Assembly: GCA_033763935.1 (NCBI GenBank)
Contig: JANRJO010000006.1
Span: 30,324 to 94,323 of the forward strand
Source: DALYJJ01 sp033763935
GTDB taxonomy: Bacteria; Acidobacteriota; Terriglobia; Bryobacterales; Bryobacteraceae
Direction of reading: 5' to 3'
Length of the DNA stretch: 64,000 nt
Part shown: positions 50,531 through 59,360 of the stretch, piece after piece
Numbering within the stretch: position 1 is the stretch's first letter
Layout: every line of letters starts with the position of its first letter
Made by a program: the position numbers and the translations under genes
The notes under the pieces: generated by a model
The model's database searches: none
The model's input: the letters and a program-made list of their open reading frames with translations, nothing else
Told to the model about the DNA's origin: nothing

Positions 50531-51925
50531 ATGCGCGAATACGAATGGCGGGACTGGGACGACGACCGCCCGGGCGCCTTTTCGTTACTCTGGAAGTTCA
50601 TGCGCATTCTTGGGATTCTGTTCGTCGTCCTCCTGGCCGGCCTGGTGGGAGTTCTCGCTTTGTTGTCCGGCGGCACCGAAATCAAACTCCAGCCGGCGGT
50701 GAAGGCCATCGGCACGGAGACGCCGGTCAACGTGCAACTCGTTAATTCGCGCGGCGTGCGCGCGGTCGCGGCCTTCGTGGAGCAGGACGGCGCGCGGCAC
50801 AAGGTGTTCGAGCAGGAGAACCCGGACGCAAGCCGCCTGTTCTTCTGGCGGCGCAACGACCCGCCGCGCGACGTGAAGTTCACGGCCGGCAAGAAGCAGG
50901 CCCCGGCTTTGAAGGAAGGCAAGGCGCGCCTCGTCGTGAGCGCGCAATCGAACGACCTGCTGGCGAAGACGACGGACGCGGCGTGGGATGTCGACGTGAT
51001 CACGCGGCCGCCGACGTTGAGCGTGGACGGCGCCCAGCACTACATCAACCAGGGCGGCAGCGAGCTCGTGACGTTCACCGTATCCGGGTACTGGACGGAA
51101 GCCGGCGTACGCGTCGGCAAGTATACGTTCCGTAGTTTCCCCCTGGCCGGGAACGAAAATGAGCGATTCTCCTTGTTCGCCTATCCTTGGGATGTGCCGC
51201 CGGGCACCGTGCCCGTCGTGTACGCGCGCAACCCCGCAGGGACCGAAGTGCAGGGCCGCTTCTGGCACAAGGTCTTCCCCAAGAGCTTCCGCAAACGCGA
51301 CCTGGAACTGCCCGATACGTTCATCGACAAGGTGATCAACGAAATCGACGCCGGCGGCTCGGGCGATCGTGTGCAGCGGTTTCTCAAGATCAACGGCGAG
51401 ATGCGGCGGCAGAACAACCAGACGCTCGCCGACCTCCGCCTGAAGACGGAGCCGCGATTCCTCTGGAGCGGGCCGTTCGTGCAATTGTCGAACTCGAAGG
51501 TGGAATCGCAGTTTGCCGATACGCGCTCCTACCTGTATCAAGGCAAGAAGATCGACGAGCAGACGCACCTGGGCTTCGATCTTTCCGTTACGGCGAACGT
51601 GCCTGTGGCGGCGTCGAACGACGGCAGAGTGGTGCTCGCGGAAAATCTTGGCATCTATGGGAACTGCGTGGTCGTCGACCACGGCTATGGCCTGCAGTCC
51701 ATTTACGCTCACCTCAGCAAGATTGACGTCAAGCCGGGCGATGCGGTGAAGAAGGGGCAGACGGTGGGCAAGAGCGGAGCGACGGGTCTCGCCGGCGGCG
51801 ATCATCTGCACTTCAGCATGCAGGTGGACGGGGTGCAGGTGAATCCGGTGGAGTGGTGGGACGGCCACTGGATCCAGGACCGCATTTTGAGCAAGGTTCG
51901 CGGGTCTACGCCGGCGCCCAAGTAA
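50531..51925 (+). CDS. Membrane-anchored M23 metallopeptidase
   Basis: A 464-residue protein with a short cytoplasmic start, a transmembrane helix at about 26-46 (ILGILFVVLLAGLVGVLALL) and a periplasmic beta-rich region. The M23 (LytM) domain occupies about 340-445. HLGFDLSV supplies His346 and Asp350, and GDHLHFSM supplies His425 and His427, so all zinc and catalytic positions are intact. It should cut peptidoglycan cross-bridges. A weak promoter (TTGACG at 50452-50457, 17 bases, TGTACA) lies in the 87-base gap to the divergent SDR gene. Confidence 0.9.
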   Translation: MREYEWRDWDDDRPGAFSLLWKFMRILGILFVVLLAGLVGVLALLSGGTEIKLQPAVKAIGTETPVNVQLVNSRGVRAVAAFVEQDGARHKVFEQENPDASRLFFWRRNDPPRDVKFTAGKKQAPALKEGKARLVVSAQSNDLLAKTTDAAWDVDVITRPPTLSVDGAQHYINQGGSELVTFTVSGYWTEAGVRVGKYTFRSFPLAGNENERFSLFAYPWDVPPGTVPVVYARNPAGTEVQGRFWHKVFPKSFRKRDLELPDTFIDKVINEIDAGGSGDRVQRFLKINGEMRRQNNQTLADLRLKTEPRFLWSGPFVQLSNSKVESQFADTRSYLYQGKKIDEQTHLGFDLSVTANVPVAASNDGRVVLAENLGIYGNCVVVDHGYGLQSIYAHLSKIDVKPGDAVKKGQTVGKSGATGLAGGDHLHFSMQVDGVQVNPVEWWDGHWIQDRILSKVRGSTPAPK

Positions 51926-54491
51926 TCAGGCCCGGCAGAAATGGCTGCACCAGATCCGCGTGATACGGCAGCACGCGGACGGTGAGGCCGTGCAGCCCGC
52001 TGCCCTTGCACTCGATGGAACGCGCCTCGTAGAGGTACACGCCCTCCGAACATTGCGCGACCGCGTCCATGGGGAGCGCTGCGGGCTGGTCGAACGAACC
52101 GTCGGGGCGCAACGGGCCGACGTAGGCTTCGACGGCGACGTCACCGGGCGACAAGGCACCGAGCCGGATGCGTGCCTTGAGGCCCAGCTTGGTGTTCACG
52201 GCCACCGAGGGCGGGAGCCCGCCGTCCACGCTCAACACCGCCACCTCAGGCCACGCGACGCGGACGCGATGCATCCATTCACCAAGCGCGCGGGCCCGAT
52301 CCGCGCCATGTGCCGACAACTCGCACTGACGGGCGTAGGCGGGCAGGTAGAAGCGTTCGCAGTACTCCTCCACCATGCGGTGCGTGTTGAAAAAGTAGCA
52401 GAGGTTCGAAATGCAGCTCTTCATCTGCGCGATCCAGCGGCGCGGGATTCGATTCGAGTCGCGCTCGTAGAAGGCGGGGACGACCTCGCGCTCGAGCAGA
52501 TCGTAGAGGGCCTCCGCCTCCACGCGATCCTGGTACTCGGGGTCGTCGAAGCGCTCTCCGTGGCCGATGGCCCATCCGATATTGACCCCGCTGCCCGCGT
52601 TGTCGCGCCAGGCTTCGTCCCACCAACCGTCCAGCGTGCTGAGGTTCAGGCATCCGTTGGCGGCAGCTTTCATGCCGCTGGTGCCGCTGGCCTCGAGTGG
52701 CCTCAAGGGATTGTTGAGCCACACGTCGCAGCCCTGGACCAGGTAGCGCGTCACGGCGATGTCGTAGTCTTCCAAAAACACGAGCCGCTTACGGAACTGC
52801 GGGCGGTTGGCGAGCGCGACGATCTGCCGGATGAACTCCTTGCCGGCGGCGTCACGCGGGTGCGCCTTGCCGGCAAACAAAACCTGCACCGGACGTTTTT
52901 CGTCGTTGAGGATGCGCGCGAGGCGGTCGACGTCCTTGAGGAGCAGCGTGGCGCGCTTGTAGGTGGCGAAGCGGCGTGCGAAGCCGATGGTGAGCGCATC
53001 GGAGTCGAGGGCCTCCTCGGCGAGGGCGATGTCGGCCGGCGGCGCGCCGCGGCGCTTTAACTGGAATTGCAGGCGCCGGCGGGCGAAGGCGATCAGGCGC
53101 TGGCGGCGGCGTTCGTGCGTGCGCCAGAGTTCCTCGCCGGGAATCTGTTCGGCGGCCTTCCAGACGCCGCGGTCGGCAGGCTCCTCGCGCCACTTGGGGC
53201 CGAGATAACGATCATACAGCTCGTTCATCTCGCGCGAGAGCCAGGACTGGAAGTGCACGCCGTTCGTGACGTGGCCGATGGGTACTTCCTGTTGCGGCAC
53301 GGCAGGCCAGAGCGGGGCCCACATCTTCCGACTGACTTCGCCATGCAAACGGCTGACGCCGTTTCCCGAGGCCGCCATGCGCAAGGCGAGCACGGTCATG
53401 CAGAAGGGCTCGCCGTGATCGGCCGGGCTGCGCCGGCCAAGGCCGACGAAGTCGTCCCAGGAGATGCCGAGTTCCCCTGCGTAACCGGCGAAGTAGCGGT
53501 GGAGCAGGTCGGATGGGAAGTAGTCGTGGCCTGCTTCGACGGGCGTGTGGGTAGTGAAGATGAGGCCGGAGGTGGCGAGGCTGCGGGCCTGCCAGAAGGT
53601 GAGCCCGTGACGCACCATGAGTGTTCGCACATGTTCGAGCGCCAGGAACGCCGAGTGCCCTTCATTCATGTGAAAGACCTGCGCCGCGCGTCCAACGGCG
53701 TCGAGCGCGCGATACCCGCCGATGCCGAGCACGATTTCCTGGCGGACCCGCATCTCGAGGTCGCCGCCATATAACTGATCCGTGATGTCGCGATCCTCGG
53801 GGCGAGGGTTGGCAGCGATGTTGGTATCCAGCAGATACAGCGGAACGCGGCCCACTTGGGCCTTCCAGACCTGCGCGAAGATCTCGCGCCCAGCGAGCGG
53901 GACAGAAATGATTAGCGCGTTTCCGTCCGCGCGCCGGCACAGAGACACCGGGAAGTTATAGAAGTCGTTGCTCTCGTACCGCTCCTCCTGCCAGCCCGAC
54001 TGATTCAGGTACTGGCGGAAGTAACCCTGCTGGTACAGAAGCCCGACGCCGGCGAGCGGCACGCCGAGGTCGCTCGCGGACTTCAGATGGTCGCCGGCCA
54101 ACATGCCTAAGCCGCCGGCAAAGATCGACAGGCACTCCGTGAGTCCGAACTCGGCGGAAAAGTAGGCGATGTTCGGACCGCCGCGGCCGTAGGTGCGTTC
54201 AAACCAGCACGGCCCGCCTTTCTCAAGCGACGATAGCTCCTCGCTTACCCGGTTCATGTGCGCGAGGAACGCGGCGTCGCGCGCCGCTTCCTGCAGCCGC
54301 TGCTGGCTTATGCAGCCTAACAGCTTCACCGGGTTGTGGTACGTCTCCTCCCACAGGTCGCGATCCAACCGCCGAAACAGTTCGATGGCTTCGTGCGTCC
54401 AGGACCAGCGGAGGTTTAACGCAATTGAGTGGAGCGGCTCGAGGGCCGCGGGAAGGGCGGGTGTAACCGCAAAGACACGCACTGGCTTCAT
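51906..54491 (-). CDS. glgP: Alpha-glucan (glycogen) phosphorylase, short-N-terminus type
   Basis: An 861-residue PLP-dependent phosphorylase of the bacterial/archaeal alpha-glucan type, which shortens glycogen or maltodextrin with phosphate. It opens with LRWSWTHEAIELFRRLDRDL and holds IAYFSAEFGLTECLSIFAGG, FHMNEGHSAFLALEHVR and RRFATYKRATLLLKD. The PLP site is EASGTSGMKAAANG, with Lys608. A beta-sandwich extension closes the protein. GGAGG lies near the ATG. The end overlaps the convergent M23 gene by 20 bases. The osmC gene is divergent. Confidence 0.93.
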   Translation of the reverse strand: MKPVRVFAVTPALPAALEPLHSIALNLRWSWTHEAIELFRRLDRDLWEETYHNPVKLLGCISQQRLQEAARDAAFLAHMNRVSEELSSLEKGGPCWFERTYGRGGPNIAYFSAEFGLTECLSIFAGGLGMLAGDHLKSASDLGVPLAGVGLLYQQGYFRQYLNQSGWQEERYESNDFYNFPVSLCRRADGNALIISVPLAGREIFAQVWKAQVGRVPLYLLDTNIAANPRPEDRDITDQLYGGDLEMRVRQEIVLGIGGYRALDAVGRAAQVFHMNEGHSAFLALEHVRTLMVRHGLTFWQARSLATSGLIFTTHTPVEAGHDYFPSDLLHRYFAGYAGELGISWDDFVGLGRRSPADHGEPFCMTVLALRMAASGNGVSRLHGEVSRKMWAPLWPAVPQQEVPIGHVTNGVHFQSWLSREMNELYDRYLGPKWREEPADRGVWKAAEQIPGEELWRTHERRRQRLIAFARRRLQFQLKRRGAPPADIALAEEALDSDALTIGFARRFATYKRATLLLKDVDRLARILNDEKRPVQVLFAGKAHPRDAAGKEFIRQIVALANRPQFRKRLVFLEDYDIAVTRYLVQGCDVWLNNPLRPLEASGTSGMKAAANGCLNLSTLDGWWDEAWRDNAGSGVNIGWAIGHGERFDDPEYQDRVEAEALYDLLEREVVPAFYERDSNRIPRRWIAQMKSCISNLCYFFNTHRMVEEYCERFYLPAYARQCELSAHGADRARALGEWMHRVRVAWPEVAVLSVDGGLPPSVAVNTKLGLKARIRLGALSPGDVAVEAYVGPLRPDGSFDQPAALPMDAVAQCSEGVYLYEARSIECKGSGLHGLTVRVLPYHADLVQPFLPGLITWAPA

Positions 54492-54520
54492 CTGTGCGCC
54501 TCCGCCGCATATCATATGCG
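54487..54520. promoter_or_regulatory. Divergent glgP/osmC promoter region with 15-base palindrome
   Basis: CGCATATCATATGCG (54506-54520) is a perfect dyad between the two divergent genes. Toward osmC, TTCATC (54487-54492) and TATCAT (54510-54515) stand 17 bases apart. Toward glgP, TATGAT (54516-54511) reads on the minus strand through the same palindrome. A regulator bound here would affect both genes. Sites are proposed from sequence only. Confidence 0.5.
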
Positions 54521-54552
54521 ACTTTGATATCCGATAGAACATCCAAGGACCC

Positions 54553-54963
54553 ATGAAACGTACCGCGACTGCACACTGGGAAGGCGGCCTGCGAGATGGC
54601 AAGGGGGCGCTGACGACGGCAAGCGGCGTCCTGAACGGCACCAACTACTCGTTCCACACTCGCTTCGAGCAAGGTCAGGGCACGAACCCGGAAGAGTTGA
54701 TCGCCGCGGCGCACGCGGGTTGCTTCGCCATGGCGCTGTCGAAGATGCTGGGCGACGCAGGCATGACCGCGGAGAGCCTCGACGTGAAAGCGGAAGTGAC
54801 GATGGAGAACCTGGCGATCACAGCGAGTCACCTGATTCTGACCGCGAAGGTGCCGGGGGCGGACCCCGCGAAGTTTGAGGAAGCCGCGCAACAGGCCAAG
54901 GAGAATTGTCCCGTCTCGAAGGTGCTGACAGCCAGGGTCTCACTCGACGCTAAGCTGGTCTAG
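54553..54963 (+). CDS. osmC: OsmC-family peroxiredoxin
   Basis: A 136-residue hydroperoxide reductase of the OsmC subgroup. Both catalytic Cys are present: Cys57 in AAAHAGCFAMALSKML and Cys119 in KENCPVSKVL. The conserved Arg near 37 (FHTRFEQGQGTNPEELIAAA) and the start KRTATAHWEGGLRDGKG match the family. It detoxifies organic peroxides and is typically stress-inducible. AAGGA lies three bases before the ATG. Confidence 0.92.
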   Translation: MKRTATAHWEGGLRDGKGALTTASGVLNGTNYSFHTRFEQGQGTNPEELIAAAHAGCFAMALSKMLGDAGMTAESLDVKAEVTMENLAITASHLILTAKVPGADPAKFEEAAQQAKENCPVSKVLTARVSLDAKLV

Positions 54964-54981
54964 CCGAAAGGAGGTTCCAGG

Positions 54982-56118
54982 ATGGCCGGTCCCTGTCTCG
55001 CCAGGCTGCGCGCCGCACGCCTGCGAGCCCAGACGCTCTTCGAGTTTGTTCAACCGGAAGCTCTCTACCGACGACCGATCGCGGAACGGCACCGGCTGGT
55101 TTTCTACGTCGGACACCTCGAGGCTTTCGATTGGAACCTGATTGGGCGAGGGCAGTTCAAGATTCCGCCCTTTCACGAAGAGTTCGATCGCCTCTTCGCG
55201 TTTGGGATCGATCCGCCACCCGGTCAGGCGCCCTCGGACCAGCCTTCCGATTGGCCAGAGTTGGCGCGCGCGGAAGAATATGTGGCTGAGGTGCGCGAGC
55301 GGATCGACCGGCTGTGGGATGATGTGCCGTCGCAACTGCGTCACGTCGCTGTAGAGCACCGGTTGATGCACGTGGAGACGCTGCAATACTTGCTACACCG
55401 GCTGCCGCTCGAGAGCCTGCGGCCGCCGCGCGAGTCAGCGGCCACGGGCGCTTGCCGCCCCGGTGGTTCGCCGATTCCCATCGATAGCGGCGAAGCGGTG
55501 CTGGGCCAGAGTGATCCGCAGGCGTTCGGCTGGGACAATGAGTTCGCTCCGCAACGCGTCTTCGTGCCCGAGTTCCGGGTGCAGCCGCACAAGGTGACTA
55601 ACGGCGAGTGGCTGAAGTTTATGGAGGCAACGGGCGCCGCCCCGCCCCACTTCTGGCGCGAACGCGAGGGCGCGTGGCTGCTTCGTACGCTGTTCGAAGA
55701 AATCCCGCTGCCACTTGACTGGCCAGCGTACGTTACGCATTCACAAGCGACCGCTTACGCCGAGTGGATGGGTATGCGGCTGCCAACGGAAGCGGAGTGG
55801 CACCGCGCGGCGGAACTGCTGCCCGACGACGAATGCCCGAACACGGACTTCCGGCGCTGGGACCCGGAGCCCGCCGGCTATGGGCACCAGTTGGTGGGCA
55901 ATGGCTGGGAGTGGACCTCGACGGTGTTCGCGCCCTTCGACGGCTTCTCGCCGTTTCCGTTCTACCGCGGCTACTCGGCGGACTTTTTTGACGGCGCTCA
56001 CTATGTGCTGAAGGGCGGATCGCCCGCTACGGCCGGCGCGCTGACACGGCGGTCCTTTCGCAACTGGTTTCGGCCCGACTATCCTTACATCTACTCGGGT
56101 TTTCGGTGCGTCTCGTGA
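54982..56118 (+). CDS. egtB: EgtB-type sulfoxide synthase (DinB plus FGE-sulfatase domain)
   Basis: A 378-residue nonheme-iron enzyme of ergothioneine synthesis. The N-terminal DinB domain supplies the iron-binding His triad: His45 in VFYVGHLEAFDW, and His126 and His130 in EHRLMHVETL. The C-terminal formylglycine-generating-type domain shows FRVQPHKVTNGEWLKFMEAT, RLPTEAEWHRAAEL and SFRNWFRPDYPYIYSGFRCV. It oxidatively couples trimethylhistidine to a thiol. It lies next to egtD with no egtC or egtA, so cysteine may be the direct sulfur donor. AAGGAGG is 13 bases before the ATG. Confidence 0.88.
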   Translation: MAGPCLARLRAARLRAQTLFEFVQPEALYRRPIAERHRLVFYVGHLEAFDWNLIGRGQFKIPPFHEEFDRLFAFGIDPPPGQAPSDQPSDWPELARAEEYVAEVRERIDRLWDDVPSQLRHVAVEHRLMHVETLQYLLHRLPLESLRPPRESAATGACRPGGSPIPIDSGEAVLGQSDPQAFGWDNEFAPQRVFVPEFRVQPHKVTNGEWLKFMEATGAAPPHFWREREGAWLLRTLFEEIPLPLDWPAYVTHSQATAYAEWMGMRLPTEAEWHRAAELLPDDECPNTDFRRWDPEPAGYGHQLVGNGWEWTSTVFAPFDGFSPFPFYRGYSADFFDGAHYVLKGGSPATAGALTRRSFRNWFRPDYPYIYSGFRCVS

Positions 56119-56120
56119 GT

Positions 56121-57005
56121 ATGACCCGCGAGGAATTTGCGGCCGATGTGCGCGCCGGCCTATGCCGGCAGGGACAGCGCCGTCTGCCGCCGAAGTACTT
56201 CTACGATGAGCTCGGCGCGCTGTTGTTCGAGGCCATCACGCGGCTGCCGGAGTATGGGCTGACGCGGGCGGATCTACGCGTGGTAGCGGATCTCGCGCCG
56301 GCAGTTCCGCGCGTCCGGTCCGTGATCGAACTGGGGGCGGGGTCCGCCGCGAAGACGCGCCTGATCCTCGAGCAGCAGCAGGTTCCCTACTATCCGATCG
56401 ACGTGGGGCCGGCGCCAGTCGATCTGCCAGTGCCGGTGCATCCCATACGCGCCACCTACCTGGAGGGTCTCGAGTCGGCCCGCACGCAGGCGCCGCACCC
56501 ATCGTTGGTTCTCTTTCTCGGATCGACGATCGGAAACTTCGGGCGAGAGGAGGCGGCGCGCTTCCTGTGCGACGTCAGTAGTCGGCTGGCTCCTGGCGAT
56601 ACGTTCCTGCTGGGCACCGACCTCGTGAACGATCCGGAGCGTCTGTTGCCGGCCTACGACGATCCGCTCGGGGTGACGGCATCCTTCAACAAGAACGTGT
56701 TGCTGCGCATGAATCGCGAGTTGGGCGCGGACTTCGACCTCCTACAATGGAGACACGTCGCCCGCTGGAACGAAAGTGAGCGCGCGATGGAGATGTTCCT
56801 GCGATCGGAAACGGAACAGGTCGTTTCGATACCCGGGGCAGGCATCCGGTTCCGCATGGCCGCGGGCGAGACGATCTGGACGGAGAGCTCGCATAAGTTC
56901 ACCGCTGAAGAGTCCGTCGCGCTCGGCGAATCGGCCGGGTTCCGCTTGGTGAACCAGTGGGTGGACGAGGAATGGCCGTTCGCGGAAACGCTATTCGCTC
57001 TTTGA
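56121..57005 (+). CDS. egtD: L-histidine N-alpha-methyltransferase
   Basis: A 294-residue SAM-dependent enzyme that trimethylates histidine, the first step of ergothioneine synthesis. The EgtD marks are PPKYFYDELGALLFEAITRL, PEYGLTRADLRV, the SAM motif IELGAGSAAKTRLIL, VLFLGSTIGNFGREEA and the histidine-binding-type GTDLVNDPERLLPAYDDP. The MNREL and ESSHKF stretches also match. GTG codons at 56106 and 56115 are alternative starts, the latter overlapping the egtB stop. The end overlaps the convergent gene by 15 bases. Confidence 0.9.
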   Translation: MTREEFAADVRAGLCRQGQRRLPPKYFYDELGALLFEAITRLPEYGLTRADLRVVADLAPAVPRVRSVIELGAGSAAKTRLILEQQQVPYYPIDVGPAPVDLPVPVHPIRATYLEGLESARTQAPHPSLVLFLGSTIGNFGREEAARFLCDVSSRLAPGDTFLLGTDLVNDPERLLPAYDDPLGVTASFNKNVLLRMNRELGADFDLLQWRHVARWNESERAMEMFLRSETEQVVSIPGAGIRFRMAAGETIWTESSHKFTAEESVALGESAGFRLVNQWVDEEWPFAETLFAL

Positions 57006-59357
57006 GAGCTGCCGCTTCGGCTTCACCACGACTCGAATCCCGTCGCTCGCCGCAAACGAATTCTGTTGCGGGCTGCGGGTTTCGATCTGCCCGCTGACGT
57101 AGATGGTCTGCTCGATCGGCTCGGCTGTTTCGAGTGCGGCGAGCGTGAAGGTCCGCCGCGTTTCGTCCTCGTTCAGCAACACGCCGTTCAGGCCGACATC
57201 CAGGACACGCACCGTGGGCGGCAGGTTGCGGACTTCCACCGGGACGCGGCCGCCAAACCCGTTCCGGCGTTCAATCCGAACGGCGATTTCTGCGGTCCCG
57301 CCGGCCTCGAGCACGACTTCTTTGGTTTCGGCCATCATGATCACGTCGGCCTTCGGCATCGTGGCAATGAGCTTCAAATGGTCTTCGGGGTTGGCCCAGC
57401 GCGCCACCTCCCTGCCCGCGATCTCCGCGCGCCCTTCCACCTTGAGCGGCGCCGCGGATGCCAGCGAGGCAGTCTCGGCGGCGGACAAGAGGATGGTTGT
57501 GGATACCTGTCCGGGGGCGATCACACCATCGGTCGCCGACAGCCCGGCGGGCAGGTTCGCTAGTTTCACGCGGATGGGGCCGTCGAAATCGTCGAGGCGA
57601 AACGCGGTGACGGTCACCGGAACGACCCCGCCCGCTGGGACGTTCGGATTGCGCGGGTTCACACTCAGGCGAAAATCGGGCGTGGGCTCACGCAGCGTCA
57701 GGCGGTACGGGTATGCGTCGCCGCCCGCGCCGCGCACATCGCGCAGCCGGAGGATGTAGTCGCCGTCGGCAGGCGCGGTGAATCGCAGCAGCGAATCCTT
57801 GCCGAAGCCGGGACCGCCGTCGTCATTGCGATAGTACAGACGCACCTGCGGCAGCCCATTATTGGCGAACTGTGAGCCGGCGGGGTGGATCTGCACTTTA
57901 TAAACCGGCTTGTCCACAGCATGCTGCTCGGCGCTGGTATCGAAGTAGGTCAGCCGCTGCCCCCCGAACGCTTCGAAGATGGCGTCGTCGTCGGGTGTCT
58001 TGGGAATCTCCTGCAAGCGCAGGATCTCGCCGCCGATCATGACGTAATCGCCGACGGCGAGCGCGTTCCAGGCCTGAATGCGGATGCCGCGGTTCGTGGA
58101 ATCCCGTTCGTTGAGCACCGTGAACGTGTCCCAGACGGCGCGTGCCACCGCTCGCTCGACGGGCTTGCCGGCTGCGTCCAGCACCTCGACGAGCGAGTCC
58201 AACTCGGAACCCAGCCGCTTCGCGTTTACCTCCATCACCAGGCGCTGGCCTTTCTTCGCGGCGAAGCGATAGTAGTGGCCCTTGGCGTCAATGCGTCCGT
58301 TCACCGTCACCGGCGCGGCGATGCGCTGCGCCGTCGAGAGAGTCACGTTAGCCCCTGAAGCGTCGACTTCCGGTTCCGCGCCAAGCGCGAGCTTGAGTTC
58401 GTTAAACGAACGCGAAGGCCGAAGGAAAACAGCGGATGGGTCGCGGTCGGAACGCGCGCCCTTCCCCGGTAGCCGGGTCTCAGCCAGGTTGTACCCACGC
58501 AGCGTTACCTCGCGGGAATGGCCTTCGCGGAGACCAAGCGGGTACGCCGCCTGCACCACCGGAAAGCGGCCGACCTTCACCCGGTAGAAGTTCCCGCCGC
58601 GGCCCGTCTTCTGATAGTCAGCGACGCGGACGAAGTACGTACCGGCCTTGTCGAACTTGTGCACGAACCAGGCCGGGCCCTGCCCCGGCTGCATTCCCCA
58701 CTCGCGCACCACGCTCTGGTCCGGCGCGACGATGCTAATCACCGGCGTGAGTTGCGAGCCGATGAGCGCGGCGCCGTTCTCAAAGACCAGCTCTTCGCCC
58801 GCCTTCACCTCGATCCTGAAATGATCCAGGTCGCCAGCGCGCTGGATGGTTCCGGTGAGGATGGTCGGCAGGTAGCATTCGAAGGCGCCTTCGGTGGTGT
58901 CGTTCGGCTCGCGGTCCGGGCTCTCGCCGTAGTAGGGCTCTATCAGGAACCGGCCCTCTGGGGAGGTTCCCAGCGGCGTAAGCAAGCGCAGGCCGACGGG
59001 TCCGATGTGGGCATCGGCGGGAATATCCACTTCGATCGTGACCTGATTGCGCGGGGGAAGCGGTCCGACGTCAACCGTGGAGGGAGTTCCGTTCGCGCCC
59101 AGGCGGATGTCGGGCAGATCGGGCAGTTCCTTCACGCGGATGATGCGTCCGGTGAGCCCGGGTTCGCTGAAGTAGACCGCGCTTGCCTTCGCCAGGTTGA
59201 ACCCTTCGACAGTCATCTCCACGGTAGTTCCACGCGCAACGCCCGCGGGCTGGACGCTCGCCACGGTCGGAGGCGTGATGCGCGGGCCGGTGGGATGATC
59301 GTCGGCGGCGGCCACGACCGTGCAAGACACCACGAGAAGACACAGGAGACGCTTCAT
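56991..59357 (-). CDS. Secreted PPC-domain beta-sandwich protein
   Basis: A 788-residue exported protein with a signal peptide (KRLLCLLVVSCTVVAA). It begins with an IPT/TIG-like unit (PPTVASVQPAGVARGTTVEM). Pre-peptidase C-terminal-like domains follow (AGDLDHFRIEVKAGEELVFE; GHYYRFAAKKGQRLVMEVNA; GDYILRLRDVRGAGGDAYPY), with several immunoglobulin-like repeats at the C-terminus. No catalytic part is seen. It lies three bases after the WD40 gene, in a block shared with DUF1501 and DUF1549/1553 proteins. It probably binds polymers or partners outside the cell. Confidence 0.82.
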   Translation of the reverse strand: MKRLLCLLVVSCTVVAAADDHPTGPRITPPTVASVQPAGVARGTTVEMTVEGFNLAKASAVYFSEPGLTGRIIRVKELPDLPDIRLGANGTPSTVDVGPLPPRNQVTIEVDIPADAHIGPVGLRLLTPLGTSPEGRFLIEPYYGESPDREPNDTTEGAFECYLPTILTGTIQRAGDLDHFRIEVKAGEELVFENGAALIGSQLTPVISIVAPDQSVVREWGMQPGQGPAWFVHKFDKAGTYFVRVADYQKTGRGGNFYRVKVGRFPVVQAAYPLGLREGHSREVTLRGYNLAETRLPGKGARSDRDPSAVFLRPSRSFNELKLALGAEPEVDASGANVTLSTAQRIAAPVTVNGRIDAKGHYYRFAAKKGQRLVMEVNAKRLGSELDSLVEVLDAAGKPVERAVARAVWDTFTVLNERDSTNRGIRIQAWNALAVGDYVMIGGEILRLQEIPKTPDDDAIFEAFGGQRLTYFDTSAEQHAVDKPVYKVQIHPAGSQFANNGLPQVRLYYRNDDGGPGFGKDSLLRFTAPADGDYILRLRDVRGAGGDAYPYRLTLREPTPDFRLSVNPRNPNVPAGGVVPVTVTAFRLDDFDGPIRVKLANLPAGLSATDGVIAPGQVSTTILLSAAETASLASAAPLKVEGRAEIAGREVARWANPEDHLKLIATMPKADVIMMAETKEVVLEAGGTAEIAVRIERRNGFGGRVPVEVRNLPPTVRVLDVGLNGVLLNEDETRRTFTLAALETAEPIEQTIYVSGQIETRSPQQNSFAASDGIRVVVKPKRQLSKSE

Positions 59358-59360
59358 GAC

